Shown: positions 47,775 through 57,475, counted from the first letter of the stretch. The stretch is DNA of 64,000 bases from DASXKD01 sp963734725 (GCA_963734725.1 CAVTIX010000027.1:62001-126000); one strand, 5' to 3'. Numbers and translations: made by a program. Notes: a model not told the origin generated them from the letters alone.

Positions 47775-49489
47775 TTAAGGGGTGACGACGAGTTTCTTCT
47801 TGGCCGTGGTCGCCGAGTGGTAGCCGTTACTGCTGGCGTAGCTGCCGGTGAGCTGGTAAGTGCCAGGCTGAAGCTTCTTCGGCGGGAACGTCCAGGTGGC
47901 CTTGCCCTGCTTGAGCGTGACCACGGCGATCGCCGTCTGGCCCGCCCTGACGGTGACCGTTCCAGCCGGGGTGCCGCCGGTCTTGGGCTTGACGTTGATC
48001 GTCAGCCGCGCCGACTGCTCCTGGCCGAACTTGACCGTGGCCGTGTTCGTGGCCAGCGCGGCGGACGCGGCCGGGGACTCCACGGACACGTTGGCCTGCA
48101 GGGCGGTCGGCGTGGCGATGACGCCGCTGGTCACGCAGTTCCCGGCCGACCAGCACGACACGACGCTCTGCGGGCTGAATATCCCCTGGTTGGATGGGCC
48201 GGGCAGCTTGGCCGCGCTGCCCCAGGCGCCGTTGACCTCGTCGGTCGTGAACACCTGGCCGTTGCCGCTGGCGTCGGTGTAGAAGCCGAGCGCCGCGCAG
48301 TGGCCGGCCGACGCGCACGACACCGACTGGAGGTCGGAGAAGTGGCCCGCATCCAGCGCGGCGATGCCGGGAACCGTGCTGGTGTCCTGCCAGGCGCCGT
48401 CCTTCTCCTCGGCGAAGAACGGCTGCCAGCGGCCGGTGGCGTCGGTGTAGTGCCCGACGACCACGCAGTTCCCGTCCGAGGCGCAGGACACCGAGTTGGT
48501 CAGCGCCGTCCCGCCCACGTTGAGGACAGTGCTGCTGGTCAAGCGCTGGATCGCTTCTTGACCGCCCGAGTTCGTCTGCTGGGCGTAGGCCTGGATATGG
48601 CCGTTAACGTCGGTTTCCGTCCCGGTCAGCTCGCAGTTGCCCGACGCCGGACAGGACACCGCCCGCCCCGTTGACGGGGGCAGCAAGAAAATGAGCGGCC
48701 CGGCGAGGCGCCAGGTCCCCGACACCTCGGCCACGAGGAACGCGTGCGGCGTGCCGCCAAGGGTGGCGTACTCGCCGGTCGCCGTGCAGTTTCCCGCGAT
48801 TCGCAGGACACCGAGTTGAGCTCCGCGAACTGGCTCGTGTTGAGCTGCGAGAAGCTGCCCAAAGGCTGAAAGAAGCCCCAGGTGCCGTTCACTTCGTCCT
48901 CGACGAACGGCTGCCGCGCGTTGGACGCGTCCTGGTACCAGCCGACCACGGTGCAGTTGCCCACGGAAGGGCATGACACCGACAGCGCCTGCGAACTTGA
49001 CATGCCGAGGCCGGGAATGAGCATCGCCTGCTGCCAGGTCCCACCGAGATCGACGTCTAGCGTCGCCCGGTCGTTCAACTGGTCCGTGGAGGTCTCGCCG
49101 ACGGCGACGCAATAGTTCCCGGTCGCGCACGACACGCCGTTGATCTCGGAGTGCCCGCCGCCGGTGGTGATCGAGCCGGGCAGCGCGATCGCGTTCGCCC
49201 AGGCGCCCGCGTGCCCGCTGGCGACCCACGCCTGCGGGTTGCCAAGTTTGTCATCGTACGTCCCGCCGATCGCGCAGTCCGCGGACGGCGCGCACGACAC
49301 GGCGGAGACCGTGCTGCTGGTCTTGGTCAGCGCCGACAGGCCTGGCACGGGGGCGGCCGGCGCCCAGTGGCCCAGGACCGGCGGCGTGACTGCCGCTGCC
49401 GCCGGGCACGCCGCCGTGGCCCCCGCTAGCGCGAAGGAGGGGCCGGCGATGATCACCCAAGCAAACATCCTTTTCCCGGCAATGCTCAT
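47775..49489 (-). pseudogene. Secreted repeat protein with C-terminal Ig-like domain, frameshifted
   Basis: A signal-like start (MSIAGKRMFAWVIIAGPSFALAGATAACPAAAAV) is followed by repeated units of about 45-60 residues with the phrase SVSCxSxGNCxxxGxYxDxxGxxQxFxxxExxGxW, probably a beta-propeller-like fold with paired cysteines. The C-terminus (GGTPAGTVTVRAGQTAIAVVTLKQGKATW ... GTYQLTGSYASSNGY) is an Ig-like repeat domain. The two halves lie in different frames. One missing base near 48798, after GAATC on the minus strand, joins NSVSCES to AGNCTATGEYATLGG exactly in repeat register. This is either a true mutation or a sequencing error. The intact protein would be about 570 residues and exported. 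Confidence 0.75.
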
Positions 49490-49669
49490 GCTGATGACGG
49501 TGCCGTCGGGCGCTGAAACGGCGCTGAAACGGCGCTGAAATCGACCGTTCCCGCCGGGACCTGTGCGGAGGAAGGCTGACCGCGCCTGGTTAATGTAGTG
49601 GCGCAGGCTCACCGCGCTGCGCCAAACCGCATCCACCAAACATGGCCACAAGCCCTCAGGAGACCTCCG

Positions 49670-51394
49670 ATGACATCTACGCATGACACAACGGCCGTGG
49701 CCGGCGCGGCGCCAGGGCAGGCGGCCCTCGTGGCCAAGCACGCGGAACGGCTGGACGCGGCGCTGGCCGCGATCGCCGGGCGCGGCTACTGGTCGGCGTA
49801 CCCCGAGTCGCCCAGTCCGCGGGTGTACGGGGAGGGCACGGCCGAGGCTGGGAAGGCGGCGTTCGAGGCGCACCTGGGCAAGCGGTTCCCGCTGGGCCAG
49901 CCCGGGGCCGACGGGTGGGTCGGCGGCGAGACCTCGCCGTACGGGGTCGACCTCGGTGTCAGCTACGAGCACCTGGGCGCGGACGCGCTGATCGGCGCGG
50001 CCACCGCGGCGCTGCCCGGCTGGCGGGCCGCGGGCCCGCGGGTCCGTGCCGCGGTGTGCCTGGAGATCCTCGACCGGATCAACGCGCGCAGCTTCGAGAT
50101 CGCGCACGCGGTCATGCACACCAGCGGGCAGGCCTTTGTGATGGCGTTCCAGGCCGGTGGCACGCACGCCCAGGACCGCGCGCTCGAAGCGGTTGCCTAC
50201 GCGTATGCCGAGCAGACCCGGCACGCCGACACGGCGGTGTGGGAGAAGCCGCAGGGCAAGCGGCCCGCGCTGCGGATGGAGAAGACGTTCACCCCGGTGC
50301 CGAGGGGCATCGCGCTGGTGGTCGGCTGCACCACCTTCCCGACCTGGAACGCCTATCCCGGGCTGTTCGCCAGCCTCGCCACCGGCAACGCGGTGATCGT
50401 CAAGCCGCATCCCGGCGCGGTGCTGCCGCTGGCGATCACGGTCTCCGTGGCGCGTGAGGTGCTGAGCGAGACCGGTTTCGACCCGAACGTGGCGCTGCTC
50501 GCTCCCGAGGCGCCGGGTGAGGGCCTGGCCGCGGTGCTCGCCGTCCGGCCGGAAATCAAGATCATCGACTTCACCGGGTCCACCGCGTTCGGCGACTGGC
50601 TGGAGGAACACGCCCGCCAGGCCAGGGTGTACACCGAGAAGGCCGGCGTGAACATGGTGCTGATCGAGTCCACGTCGGACTACGCCGGCATGCTCGCCAA
50701 CCTGGCGTTCTCGCTCGTGCTCTACAGCGGCCAAATGTGCACCACCCCGCAGGACCTGCTGGTTCCGGCCGGCGGGATCGGCACCGACCAGGGCCACAAG
50801 GACGTCGAGGAACTCGCCGCCGACCTGAGCGCCGCGATCGACGCCACGATGGGCCCGGACGCCCAGGCGGTGGAGTTGCTGGGTGCGATCGTCAACGACG
50901 GGGTGCTCGGCCGGCTGGACGCCGCCACTGCGCGGGCCACCGGCGCCGGGCGGGTTGCGGTGCCGAGCAGGTCCATCGGCCACCCGGCGTTCCCCGAGGC
51001 ACGGGTACGTACCCCGCTGGTGGTGCACGCGTCGGAAGGCTCACCGGAGATCTCGGGCGAGTGCTTCGGCCCGGTCTCCTACCTGGTGTCCACCCCGGGC
51101 GCGGCAGGCTCGGTGACGCTGTTCCGCCAGATCGCCGGGGGGAAGGGCGCGCTGACCGCCAGCGTGTACTCGACCGACGAGCAGTACCTGGCAGCGGTGC
51201 GGGACGCAGCGCTGGACGTCGGCGTGGCCCTCTCGGAGAACCTCACCGGCGGGGTGTACGTCAACCAGTCGGCCGCGTTCTCCGACTTCCACGCGACCGG
51301 GGCGAACCCGGCGGCGAACGCCAGCTACACCGACGGCGACTTCGTCGCGGGCCGGTTCCGCGTCATCCAGTCCCGGCGCCACCTGCCCGGCTAG
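49670..51394 (+). CDS. paaN: PaaN-like aldehyde dehydrogenase family protein (phenylacetate degradation)
   Basis: The 574-residue protein matches the PaaN group of ALDH-fold proteins tied to phenylacetate ring cleavage, where the aldehyde intermediate after ring opening is oxidised. Segments include GYWSAYPESPSPRVYGEGTAEAGKAAFEAHLGKRF, IALVVGCTTFPTWNAYPGLFASLATGNAVIVKPHPGAVLP, the cysteine region YSGQMCTTPQDLLVPAGG and GECFGPVSYLVST. No other paa gene is present here, so the gene is orphaned from its usual pathway. ATG at 49670 has AGGAG seven bases upstream and is favoured over an in-frame start near 49598. Confidence 0.88.
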   Translation: MTSTHDTTAVAGAAPGQAALVAKHAERLDAALAAIAGRGYWSAYPESPSPRVYGEGTAEAGKAAFEAHLGKRFPLGQPGADGWVGGETSPYGVDLGVSYEHLGADALIGAATAALPGWRAAGPRVRAAVCLEILDRINARSFEIAHAVMHTSGQAFVMAFQAGGTHAQDRALEAVAYAYAEQTRHADTAVWEKPQGKRPALRMEKTFTPVPRGIALVVGCTTFPTWNAYPGLFASLATGNAVIVKPHPGAVLPLAITVSVAREVLSETGFDPNVALLAPEAPGEGLAAVLAVRPEIKIIDFTGSTAFGDWLEEHARQARVYTEKAGVNMVLIESTSDYAGMLANLAFSLVLYSGQMCTTPQDLLVPAGGIGTDQGHKDVEELAADLSAAIDATMGPDAQAVELLGAIVNDGVLGRLDAATARATGAGRVAVPSRSIGHPAFPEARVRTPLVVHASEGSPEISGECFGPVSYLVSTPGAAGSVTLFRQIAGGKGALTASVYSTDEQYLAAVRDAALDVGVALSENLTGGVYVNQSAAFSDFHATGANPAANASYTDGDFVAGRFRVIQSRRHLPG

Positions 51395-51421
51395 GCGCCA
51401 GGCGGCCCATCCGCACTCGTT

Positions 51422-51673
51422 TCAGCGGCGGGCTATGCCGCGCCAGACATGCTTATACGGCTCACCCGTCTGGCGATGCGGGATCGGGACCGAGGCCAGC
51501 TGCACCTCCCGCCATCCGCGAAGGAGTTCGCGCAGGTAAGCCTCGGAGAAGAAGTGCATCGTCTGGCCCGAGTCCTCGGCCACGTAATCCGGCTCAAGTT
51601 CGCGCGCGGGCAGGCTCACGAAACAGCGGGCGAAAGGGCATGTCAGGCAGGACACTTGGGAAGCCATGACCAA
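51422..51673 (-). pseudogene. C-terminal remnant of a small SAM-dependent methyltransferase
   Basis: The reading frame of at most 83 residues ends with DSGQTMHFFSEAYLRELLRGWREVQLASVPIPHRQTGEPYKHVWRGIARR. This resembles the last 45 or so residues of class I methyltransferases of the TehB-like group. The SAM-binding half is absent, and the DNA 5' of it belongs to the next, divergent gene. It looks like a decayed fragment. Expression is unlikely. Confidence 0.5.
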
Positions 51674-51743
51674 GCGGGGGCAATCGAGGGATCATGACCC
51701 CGCTCGAAACCTGGTCTAAATCCATCACGACTGTGGGCACACG

Positions 51744-52259
51744 ATGAACGAACGGATGAGAGACTCGGCGTTCGCTACCAATATCGACGAAGCCTGGCAC
51801 GGGGCCGTGGGCGGCTACTACGGCGGACCCAACGCCTTCAACGTGTGGTCTTCCGGGGACTGGAAGCGGTTCCCGTCGAACCGCAAGCTGCCGATCTGGG
51901 TAGCCGGCCGGAACGGGCACGACGAAGGGCAGCACGCCATCAGCGCTCTTCACGCTCTCGACGTCCCCCGGCACGTCTACACGGCGGTCAACATGGAGAA
52001 CCGGGTAGACAAGACGTACGTGGAGCACTTCGGCGAGACCCTGCTGGCAGCCGGGTACAAGATCTTCGTCTACGGGTCGGCATCGTCGGTGTTCAGCAAC
52101 CCCCGCCTCAACGGGTACTGGGTGGCCGACTACGCCGGGAAAGGTCCATTCATGTACGACCACCGGCACGTGCGGGCCACCCAGTACGCCACCGGGCCGA
52201 AATACGACAGTTCCACGGTGCGGGACTGGACGTACAATTTCGGCACCTGGTGGGTGTAA
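51744..52259 (+). CDS. Glycoside-hydrolase-like domain protein (DUF1906/GH25-like), function unknown
   Basis: The 171-residue protein reads as a small TIM-barrel-type domain: NIDEAWHGAVGGYYGGPNAFNVWSSGDWKRFPSNRKLPIWVAG, then ISALHALDVPRHVYTAVNMENRVDKTYVEHFGETLLAAGYKIFVYGSASSVFSN and GYWVADYAGKGPFMYD. The pattern of a YTAVNMEN strand and a GYWVADY strand is like the lysozyme/DUF1906 glycoside hydrolase-like domain. No signal peptide is visible. Start is ATG at 51744 or 51756. The neighbours give no functional hint. Confidence 0.65.
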   Translation: MNERMRDSAFATNIDEAWHGAVGGYYGGPNAFNVWSSGDWKRFPSNRKLPIWVAGRNGHDEGQHAISALHALDVPRHVYTAVNMENRVDKTYVEHFGETLLAAGYKIFVYGSASSVFSNPRLNGYWVADYAGKGPFMYDHRHVRATQYATGPKYDSSTVRDWTYNFGTWWV

Positions 52260-52263
52260 CGGC

Positions 52264-52836
52264 CTAACGGACGCGCTCATAGGTGAGGAGGGCGAGGCTG
52301 TCACCGATGGTCTGGGCGTGGACGAGGCGCATCGGTTTCCTGTCGCTGATCTCGCCGAAGAGGCGCTCGCCGGCCCCGAGCACGACCGGGTAGATCATCA
52401 GCCGCAGCTCATCGGCGAGGTCGTGCTCTATCAGCGAGTGCGCGAGCTGGATGCTGCCGGCGACGACGATTTCCCCGGCTAGCTCCTGCTTCAGCTTCGA
52501 GACCTCGTCAACCACGTCGCCGTTGAGCACCGTCGAGTTGGTCCATTTGGGCACTTCGAGGGTCGAGGACACGACGTACTTGGGCATGCTGTTCAACCTG
52601 TCCGCCCACTCACCGCTCCGGGGCAGCCACCGCGTGGCGAGCCACTCGTCGGTCCGCCGGCCGAGCAGAAAGGCCTCGGCGCCCAGCGCCTCGTCGAACC
52701 CGACCTTGGCCCACGCTTCGCGGTCCTTGTCCCCGATCTGGTTGAACCAGCCGCCGAACCGGTAGCCCTCCTCACCAGTCGGGTCTTGGACGATTCCATC
52801 GAGCGAGACGTTCTCGCTGATGACGATCTTTCCCAT
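52264..52836 (-). CDS. Dihydrofolate reductase family protein (RibD C-terminal domain-like)
   Basis: The 190-residue protein has the RibD_C/DHFR-like fold: MGKIVISENVSLDGIVQDPTGEEG, GAEAFLLGRRTDEWLATRW, KYVVSSTLEVPKWTNSTVLNGD and IVVAGSIQLAHSLIEHDLADELRLMIYPVVLGAGERLFGE. Such proteins are NADPH-dependent reductases of unknown substrate, not classical folate enzymes. They are often encoded beside ECF sigma factors in actinomycetes, and here a sigma factor gene starts divergently 149 bases away. ATG at 52836 has AAGGAG upstream. Confidence 0.92.
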   Translation of the reverse strand: MGKIVISENVSLDGIVQDPTGEEGYRFGGWFNQIGDKDREAWAKVGFDEALGAEAFLLGRRTDEWLATRWLPRSGEWADRLNSMPKYVVSSTLEVPKWTNSTVLNGDVVDEVSKLKQELAGEIVVAGSIQLAHSLIEHDLADELRLMIYPVVLGAGERLFGEISDRKPMRLVHAQTIGDSLALLTYERVR

Positions 52837-52985
52837 GTCGGTACTCCTTTGGCGTTGTCAGTTACCACTGATGCAGACACCGCGGCGCCGGAAACTGGGC
52901 GCCGGCCGGCCGCCCAGTTCGGCCACCGGCCGGTGTCCACACGAGATGGACGTGCGGCAAGGTAAGGGGAAGAAGGTGAGCGAGG

Positions 52986-54002
52986 GTGGAGCTGGTGGCG
53001 GCTGACCTGATGTCAAGGGCGCGGGCGGGGGACGGCGACGCGTTCCGGGAGCTGACCGAGCCGCATCGCCGGGAGCTGCAGGTGCACTGCTACCGGATGC
53101 TCGGCTCGTTCCAGGACGCCGAGGACGCCCTCCAGGACACGCTGCTGTCCGCCTGGCGGGGCCTGGGCGGGTTCGATGGGCGCGCCTCGCTGCGCACCTG
53201 GCTCTACCGGATCGCCACCAACCGGTGCCTCAACGCGCTGCGCTCGGCCAGCCGGCGGCCAGCCCAGCAGTGGAACATTCCCCGGGTGGACCCGCCCGAG
53301 CCGACGCGCATTGGCGAGGTCGTCTGGGTTGAGCCGTTTCCCGACACCCTGCTGGAGGGCGCGCTCGGCGGGCCGCCCGGCCCCGAGGCCCACTACGAGC
53401 AGACCGAAGCCATCTCCCTGGCCTTCGTGACCGCCCTGCAACTGCTGCCGCCGCGCCAGGTCGCCGTGCTCATCCTGCGCGACGTCCTGGGATTCCACGC
53501 CAGCGAGGTGGCCGACCTGCTCGACTCGACCGTCAACTCGGTCAACAGCGCCCTCAAGCGGGCCCGCGCTGGCCTGCACCGCCGCCTGCCGGCGGGCGCC
53601 GACCGCGAACCTCCGCCCCCCTCCGGCTCACCCGCCGAGGAGGCGATGGTGGCGAAGTTCGCCCACGCGTGGGAATCAGCCGACATGGGCGCGCTGGTGA
53701 CCCTGCTGACCAGCGACGTGTTCATGTCGATGCCGCCGATCCCTTTCGAATACCAGGGCCGGGACATCGTGGCCCGCTTCTGCGCCAGCCTGTTCGGCGC
53801 GGGCCGCCGGTTCGACCTCGTGCCGACGCGGGCCAACGGCCAGCCGGCTTTCGGCGCCTACCTGCGCGCACCGGCCGGCATCAGCCACGGGACCGGCCTG
53901 TACGTTCTCACTCTCACCGGCGACCGGATCTGCGCGCTGACCCGCTTCGAGAACAGCGTGCTCCCCTGGTTCGGGCTACCGCGATCGCTTCCGAGCCGGT
54001 AG
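52986..54002 (+). CDS. ECF sigma factor with C-terminal SnoaL-like domain (SigG type)
   Basis: The 338-residue protein has sigma region 2 (FRELTEPHRRELQVHCYRMLGSFQDAEDALQDTLLSAWRGLGGFDGRASLRTWLYRIATNRCLNALR) and region 4 (LQLLPPRQVAVLILRDVLGFHASEVADLLDSTVNSVNSALKRARAGL). From about residue 215 there is a SnoaL/NTF2-like domain (MVAKFAHAWESADMGALVTLLTSDVFMSMPPIPFEYQGRDIVARFC), the built-in regulatory extension of this sigma group. Start is GTG at 52986, with AAGGTGAG upstream. It is divergent from the DHFR-like gene, a typical pairing. Confidence 0.93.
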   Translation: MELVAADLMSRARAGDGDAFRELTEPHRRELQVHCYRMLGSFQDAEDALQDTLLSAWRGLGGFDGRASLRTWLYRIATNRCLNALRSASRRPAQQWNIPRVDPPEPTRIGEVVWVEPFPDTLLEGALGGPPGPEAHYEQTEAISLAFVTALQLLPPRQVAVLILRDVLGFHASEVADLLDSTVNSVNSALKRARAGLHRRLPAGADREPPPPSGSPAEEAMVAKFAHAWESADMGALVTLLTSDVFMSMPPIPFEYQGRDIVARFCASLFGAGRRFDLVPTRANGQPAFGAYLRAPAGISHGTGLYVLTLTGDRICALTRFENSVLPWFGLPRSLPSR

Positions 54003-54230
54003 CCACGGGCCTTCGGTGGGCCCGGAACGCCGCGTCGCCGGGAGCGCTGATCCGCCCGGTTTCCGCGCGGCTCATCCGGGGTACCGGAGCACTCGTGCCG
54101 GTGTCCCACGTCCTCGCAGGTTAACCCTGCTTGCTCCGGCAAACGCCCCAGTTCAGTAAACAAACGCGTGCATGATGGGGATCGGTACGATTTGGCAGGA
54201 TACGGATCTACGGTGAAGGGCCGCTACTGG

Positions 54231-54818
54231 ATGGGGATGCCAGCTCAGCAGGTGAGCCCGCCCGGCGACACAGCCCAGTGGCCATACCACTCCTTCCTGC
54301 CCTTGGGCGCGCTCCCGGGCGCGGTCCCCTGTGCCCGGCTGCACACCACCGCGGTGCTGTGGGAATGGGGCATGGAGTCGCTGGTCCAAGCCGCCGAACT
54401 TGCCGTGTCCGAACTGGTCACCAATGCCGTCCGCGCCTCCACCCAGGCTCGTGGCGCCAGGCCACCCGGCGCCCCCACCGGCCTCCCGGTGGTCGAGCTG
54501 CGTTTGGCCGGCGACCGCCTGCGCCTGCTGGTGGAGGTGAGCGACCACGACCCCGCCCCGCCGGTCCCGACGGCGGTGGATCCGGAGCGCGACGGCGGGC
54601 GCGGTCTCTTGCTGGTCGAAGCGGTCAGCGAACGGTGGGGGTACTACTACCCGGCCACCGATGCGGTCGCCCCCCGGCGGGCCCCGGCCCTCGCGGCGAG
54701 CGCGCCGCAGTTCCTGGCGGCGCCCCCGTTGCTCCCGGCCGCGGCCGAGCCAGGCAAGATCGTCTGGGCGCTGCTGTTCCCTAGCCGGTTAGCGCCGCAG
54801 AGCTCATCGGCCGGTTAG
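54231..54818 (+). CDS. HATPase_c-type regulatory ATP-binding protein (anti-sigma-kinase-like)
   Basis: The protein of about 195 residues looks like the short Streptomyces-type HATPase proteins that resemble SpoIIAB/RsbW. YHSFLPLGALPGAVPCARLHTTAVLWEWGM is followed by the N-box AELAVSELVTNAVRAST, the G1-like VEVSDHDPAPPV and GGRGLLLVEAVSERWGYYY. These proteins usually act on anti-sigma or regulatory partners by phosphorylation. ATG at 54231 has GAAGGG upstream; GTG at 54213 and ATG at 54237 are alternatives. The C-terminus ends within a 26-base duplication that supplies the stop codon. Confidence 0.82.
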   Translation: MGMPAQQVSPPGDTAQWPYHSFLPLGALPGAVPCARLHTTAVLWEWGMESLVQAAELAVSELVTNAVRASTQARGARPPGAPTGLPVVELRLAGDRLRLLVEVSDHDPAPPVPTAVDPERDGGRGLLLVEAVSERWGYYYPATDAVAPRRAPALAASAPQFLAAPPLLPAAAEPGKIVWALLFPSRLAPQSSSAG

Positions 54819-54836
54819 CGCCGCAGAGCTCATCCG
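54785..54836 (+). repeat. Perfect 26-base tandem duplication at the end of the HATPase gene
   Basis: A 26-base unit beginning CCGGTTAGCGCCGCAGAGCT occurs at 54785 and 54811, with one difference at the end of the second copy. Because 26 is not a multiple of three, the second copy is read in a new frame and its GGTTAG supplies the current TAG stop at 54816-54818. The original gene would have ended differently. Confidence 0.9.
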
Positions 54837-54853
54837 GCACGCGCTCTCCCTCC

Positions 54854-56788
54854 TCAGCCACCCCCGCGATCCCACTGTCGTGGGCACGCTCGACGAGCAC
54901 CTCGCCCACCTCCACCAGCCGCGGCGGGGCGCTGGTGGCATTCCGGCCAGCCGCGCAGGGGTTTCTGGTCAGCGCTTGGAGCAGCCGCCGCTGGCGTTGT
55001 AGAAACCGGGCCGGCCAGGCCGGGGCCGGTGATCTGCGGCCGGTGCTGGCCGCCGCCCGCCGGGTAGGCGGTGTCGAACCACTGCGTGAAGAACTGGCTC
55101 AGCCGCGCCCGGCAGGCGCTGGTCTGCACCGGCAGCCACCGGGTGAACGCCGCTTCCAGCTCCGGCTCGGTGATGTGTGACCCGCCATAGGCGCGCTGGA
55201 TCTGCTGCAGCGCCTGGGTGAAGTTGCCGTGCCCGAGGATCTGCCGCAGCGCGAGGTAGGCGGCGCCGGGCCGCTCATACGTGGACGAGCCAGAGAACAG
55301 GCCGACCGGCTTCGGGTTGGACGGGGCGACCGTCCAGAACGTGCTCTTGTTCGCGTAGGTCTGGTTAAAGATCTTGACCAGGGTGGCCTGGAACGCGGCC
55401 TGGCCCTTGGGGGAGTACGGCCCGCCCGCCTTGTTCTCGGCCAGCCGCGCGTGGTACAGGAACTCGGCGAAGGTGGCCATGCCCTCCTTGTAGAAGGTCA
55501 TGTTGTAGCCGCTCTCGGTGACGTTGTCACCCCACCACTGATGCATGTTCTCGTGGTACAGGACGTCGGTGTTGATGAACCCGCCCGCGAAGGTGATCAT
55601 CGTCTGCATCTCTTCTTCGAAGCTGGCGGGCGGGGTGCCGACGACGACCCCGTCGGACGTGAACGGGTACGTGCCGTTGAACTGGCTCTCGAACTCGGTG
55701 ATGTTCTGCTGCTTGTTCATGATGGCCAGGTTCTTCTTCTGCTGCTTGGCGTTGATCGAGGTGTCCTGCGCCTCGAAGAACTTGGTGCCGTTGTCGGCGG
55801 TCCGCTCGGTCAGGTGGTAGCTCCCCACGCTGTCTTCGACCAGGTAGCTGGCCACCGGGGCCGGGGAATGCCAGTTCCAGGTGACCGAGCCGCCGGGGAA
55901 CTCCCCGCTGGCCGGGTTGTGCCTGACCGAGACCAGCACCCCGTTGGCGAGCACCGTCCGGCCGGCCGTCACGGTGTCGGAGAAGTCGTAGGTGGGCTTG
56001 GCCGCCGGGTAGTCGTTGAGCGGCATCCAGTCCTCGGACCCGACCGGCTCGGTGGTCACGAACCCGCCGTCGGGCGCGCGGAACCAGCCCTCCGTGGTGC
56101 CGTCCCCGTCGTTGTGCACGCCGGGCCTGCCGGTGTAGCTGACTGCCACGGCAAACACCGAGCCGCTCCTGATCGGCGCCGAGGGCGTGATCACCAGCTT
56201 GTTGGCCGGGCACTGCGTGCCGTCCAGCGAATCCGGCGGGACGCTGGTGTTGGGCAGTTCCGGCGAGCATGCGGGCGGCAGCGGGTTGTGGTGCGGGCCG
56301 CCGACCGGGTTGGCCTGTGACGCCTCGTGCGCGGCGGGGTTGGGGTCATTCTGCCCATGCGGGTCGCCCGGGTAGGTGGGCTGTGCGAACGTGAAGCGGG
56401 CCGGCAGGCCGTTCACCACGACCGACTGCACGGTCATGTCCGGGCCCCCGCGGGTGTTCGCGGACGTGCGCTCGAAGTCCAGGCTGAAACTGGTCAGGCA
56501 CTGCGTGGCCCGGTCGGTGAGCATCACCCGGTTGCCCGGCAGGAACCGGTTCGCCTTGGCGTCGTAGACCAGATGGACCAGGGTGTGCAGGCTCGCGTAC
56601 CCGCCATTGCCGGTGTCGGGGTACAGGTGGGCGCCGGGGGGCGCGAGCGTGTGCGCCCCCGCCGAGCAATGCGCGCTGAGATACGAAGCGGCCGGGCGAG
56701 CGTGGGCCTGCGCCGCCAGCCCGGCCCCGGGCAGGATCAGCCCCGCGCTCGCCGTCGTGACCGTGATCCTCCGCCAGCGCATGGCCAT
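54854..56788 (-). CDS. Secreted M1 family metallopeptidase
   Basis: The 644-residue protein starts with a signal sequence (MAMRWRRITVTTASAGLILPGAGLAAQAHARPA) and has an M1-like beta domain. The zinc-binding HENMHQWWGD (HExxHxW, His412) is followed by YKEGMATFAEFLYHARL with the third ligand glutamate. The region before it, PPASFEEEMQTMITFAGG, corresponds to the substrate-binding G-x-M-E-N site in a changed form. It probably trims peptides outside the cell. ATG at 56788 has a strong AGGAGG. After about residue 590 the tail is Pro/Ala/Arg-rich and not M1-like. Confidence 0.9.
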   Translation of the reverse strand: MAMRWRRITVTTASAGLILPGAGLAAQAHARPAASYLSAHCSAGAHTLAPPGAHLYPDTGNGGYASLHTLVHLVYDAKANRFLPGNRVMLTDRATQCLTSFSLDFERTSANTRGGPDMTVQSVVVNGLPARFTFAQPTYPGDPHGQNDPNPAAHEASQANPVGGPHHNPLPPACSPELPNTSVPPDSLDGTQCPANKLVITPSAPIRSGSVFAVAVSYTGRPGVHNDGDGTTEGWFRAPDGGFVTTEPVGSEDWMPLNDYPAAKPTYDFSDTVTAGRTVLANGVLVSVRHNPASGEFPGGSVTWNWHSPAPVASYLVEDSVGSYHLTERTADNGTKFFEAQDTSINAKQQKKNLAIMNKQQNITEFESQFNGTYPFTSDGVVVGTPPASFEEEMQTMITFAGGFINTDVLYHENMHQWWGDNVTESGYNMTFYKEGMATFAEFLYHARLAENKAGGPYSPKGQAAFQATLVKIFNQTYANKSTFWTVAPSNPKPVGLFSGSSTYERPGAAYLALRQILGHGNFTQALQQIQRAYGGSHITEPELEAAFTRWLPVQTSACRARLSQFFTQWFDTAYPAGGGQHRPQITGPGLAGPVSTTPAAAAPSADQKPLRGWPECHQRPAAAGGGGRGARRACPRQWDRGGG

Positions 56789-56877
56789 GCGGGGCCTCCT
56801 AATGGGCAGAGCCGCTGCTTCTGTCCCCCCACGCCCCATCCTTGCCCCTGTGGGCGCTTTCGCGCCATGCCCCACGA

Positions 56878-57231
56878 CTATCCGGGACTGCCGCGCTCCG
56901 TGTCCCGCTCGGCGGCCAGCCGGGCCGGGGCCCGGCGGCGCCAGGACTCTTCGAGGAGTTCGGCGATCCGGTGATTGGGCGCGGCGGCGATCCGGATCCG
57001 CAGCCCGCGCAGCCGTTGCCCCCACAGCAGGGGCTCGAACGCGGCCGGGTCCTCGGCCACCGCCGCGTGGATTTCTCCCTCGTCCACGAACACGTGCAGA
57101 TGCTCGTCGTCGGGCGGGACCGTGGCGAAAATCTTGCCGCGCACGCGGAACGAGGACATGTCGAAATGTGGCTCCTCGGTCGACCCTGGTAGCGACAGCG
57201 CAAAGGCCCGTGCCGCATCAAGATCGCCCAC
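56878..57231 (-). CDS. MmcQ/YjbR family DNA-binding-like protein
   Basis: The 117-residue protein has the MmcQ/YjbR pattern: AARAFALSLPGSTEEPHFDMSSFRVRGKIFATVPPDDEHLHVFVDEGEIHAAVAEDP and a C-terminal helix HRIAELLEESWRRRAPARLAAE. The family has a CyaY-like fold and is thought to bind DNA or partners, but no firm role is known. GTG at 57231 has no Shine-Dalgarno site; TACCCT lies six bases upstream, which suggests a leaderless transcript. Confidence 0.9.
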   Translation of the reverse strand: MGDLDAARAFALSLPGSTEEPHFDMSSFRVRGKIFATVPPDDEHLHVFVDEGEIHAAVAEDPAAFEPLLWGQRLRGLRIRIAAAPNHRIAELLEESWRRRAPARLAAERDTERGSPG

Positions 57232-57475
57232 TGGTTCAGGGTAGGTGGTTCCTAGATCAACCGTGGATCAGTGGTGCTCGGGTGCGGTCTGCGCGGTGGG
57301 GGGACGGACGGGGGGTCGCCTGGGCGCGGACAGAACTCCGGCGCCACGCCGCCCGGCTGTCCGGCGCCATGCCATGCTTCAGAACATGGCTGTTCCCTTC
57401 GCCGCCCGGCGCCAGCGGTCCCGCCCCGCAGGATGACGCGCGCCCGTATCCCGCCGGCGCCACCGGGCGGCGCCC

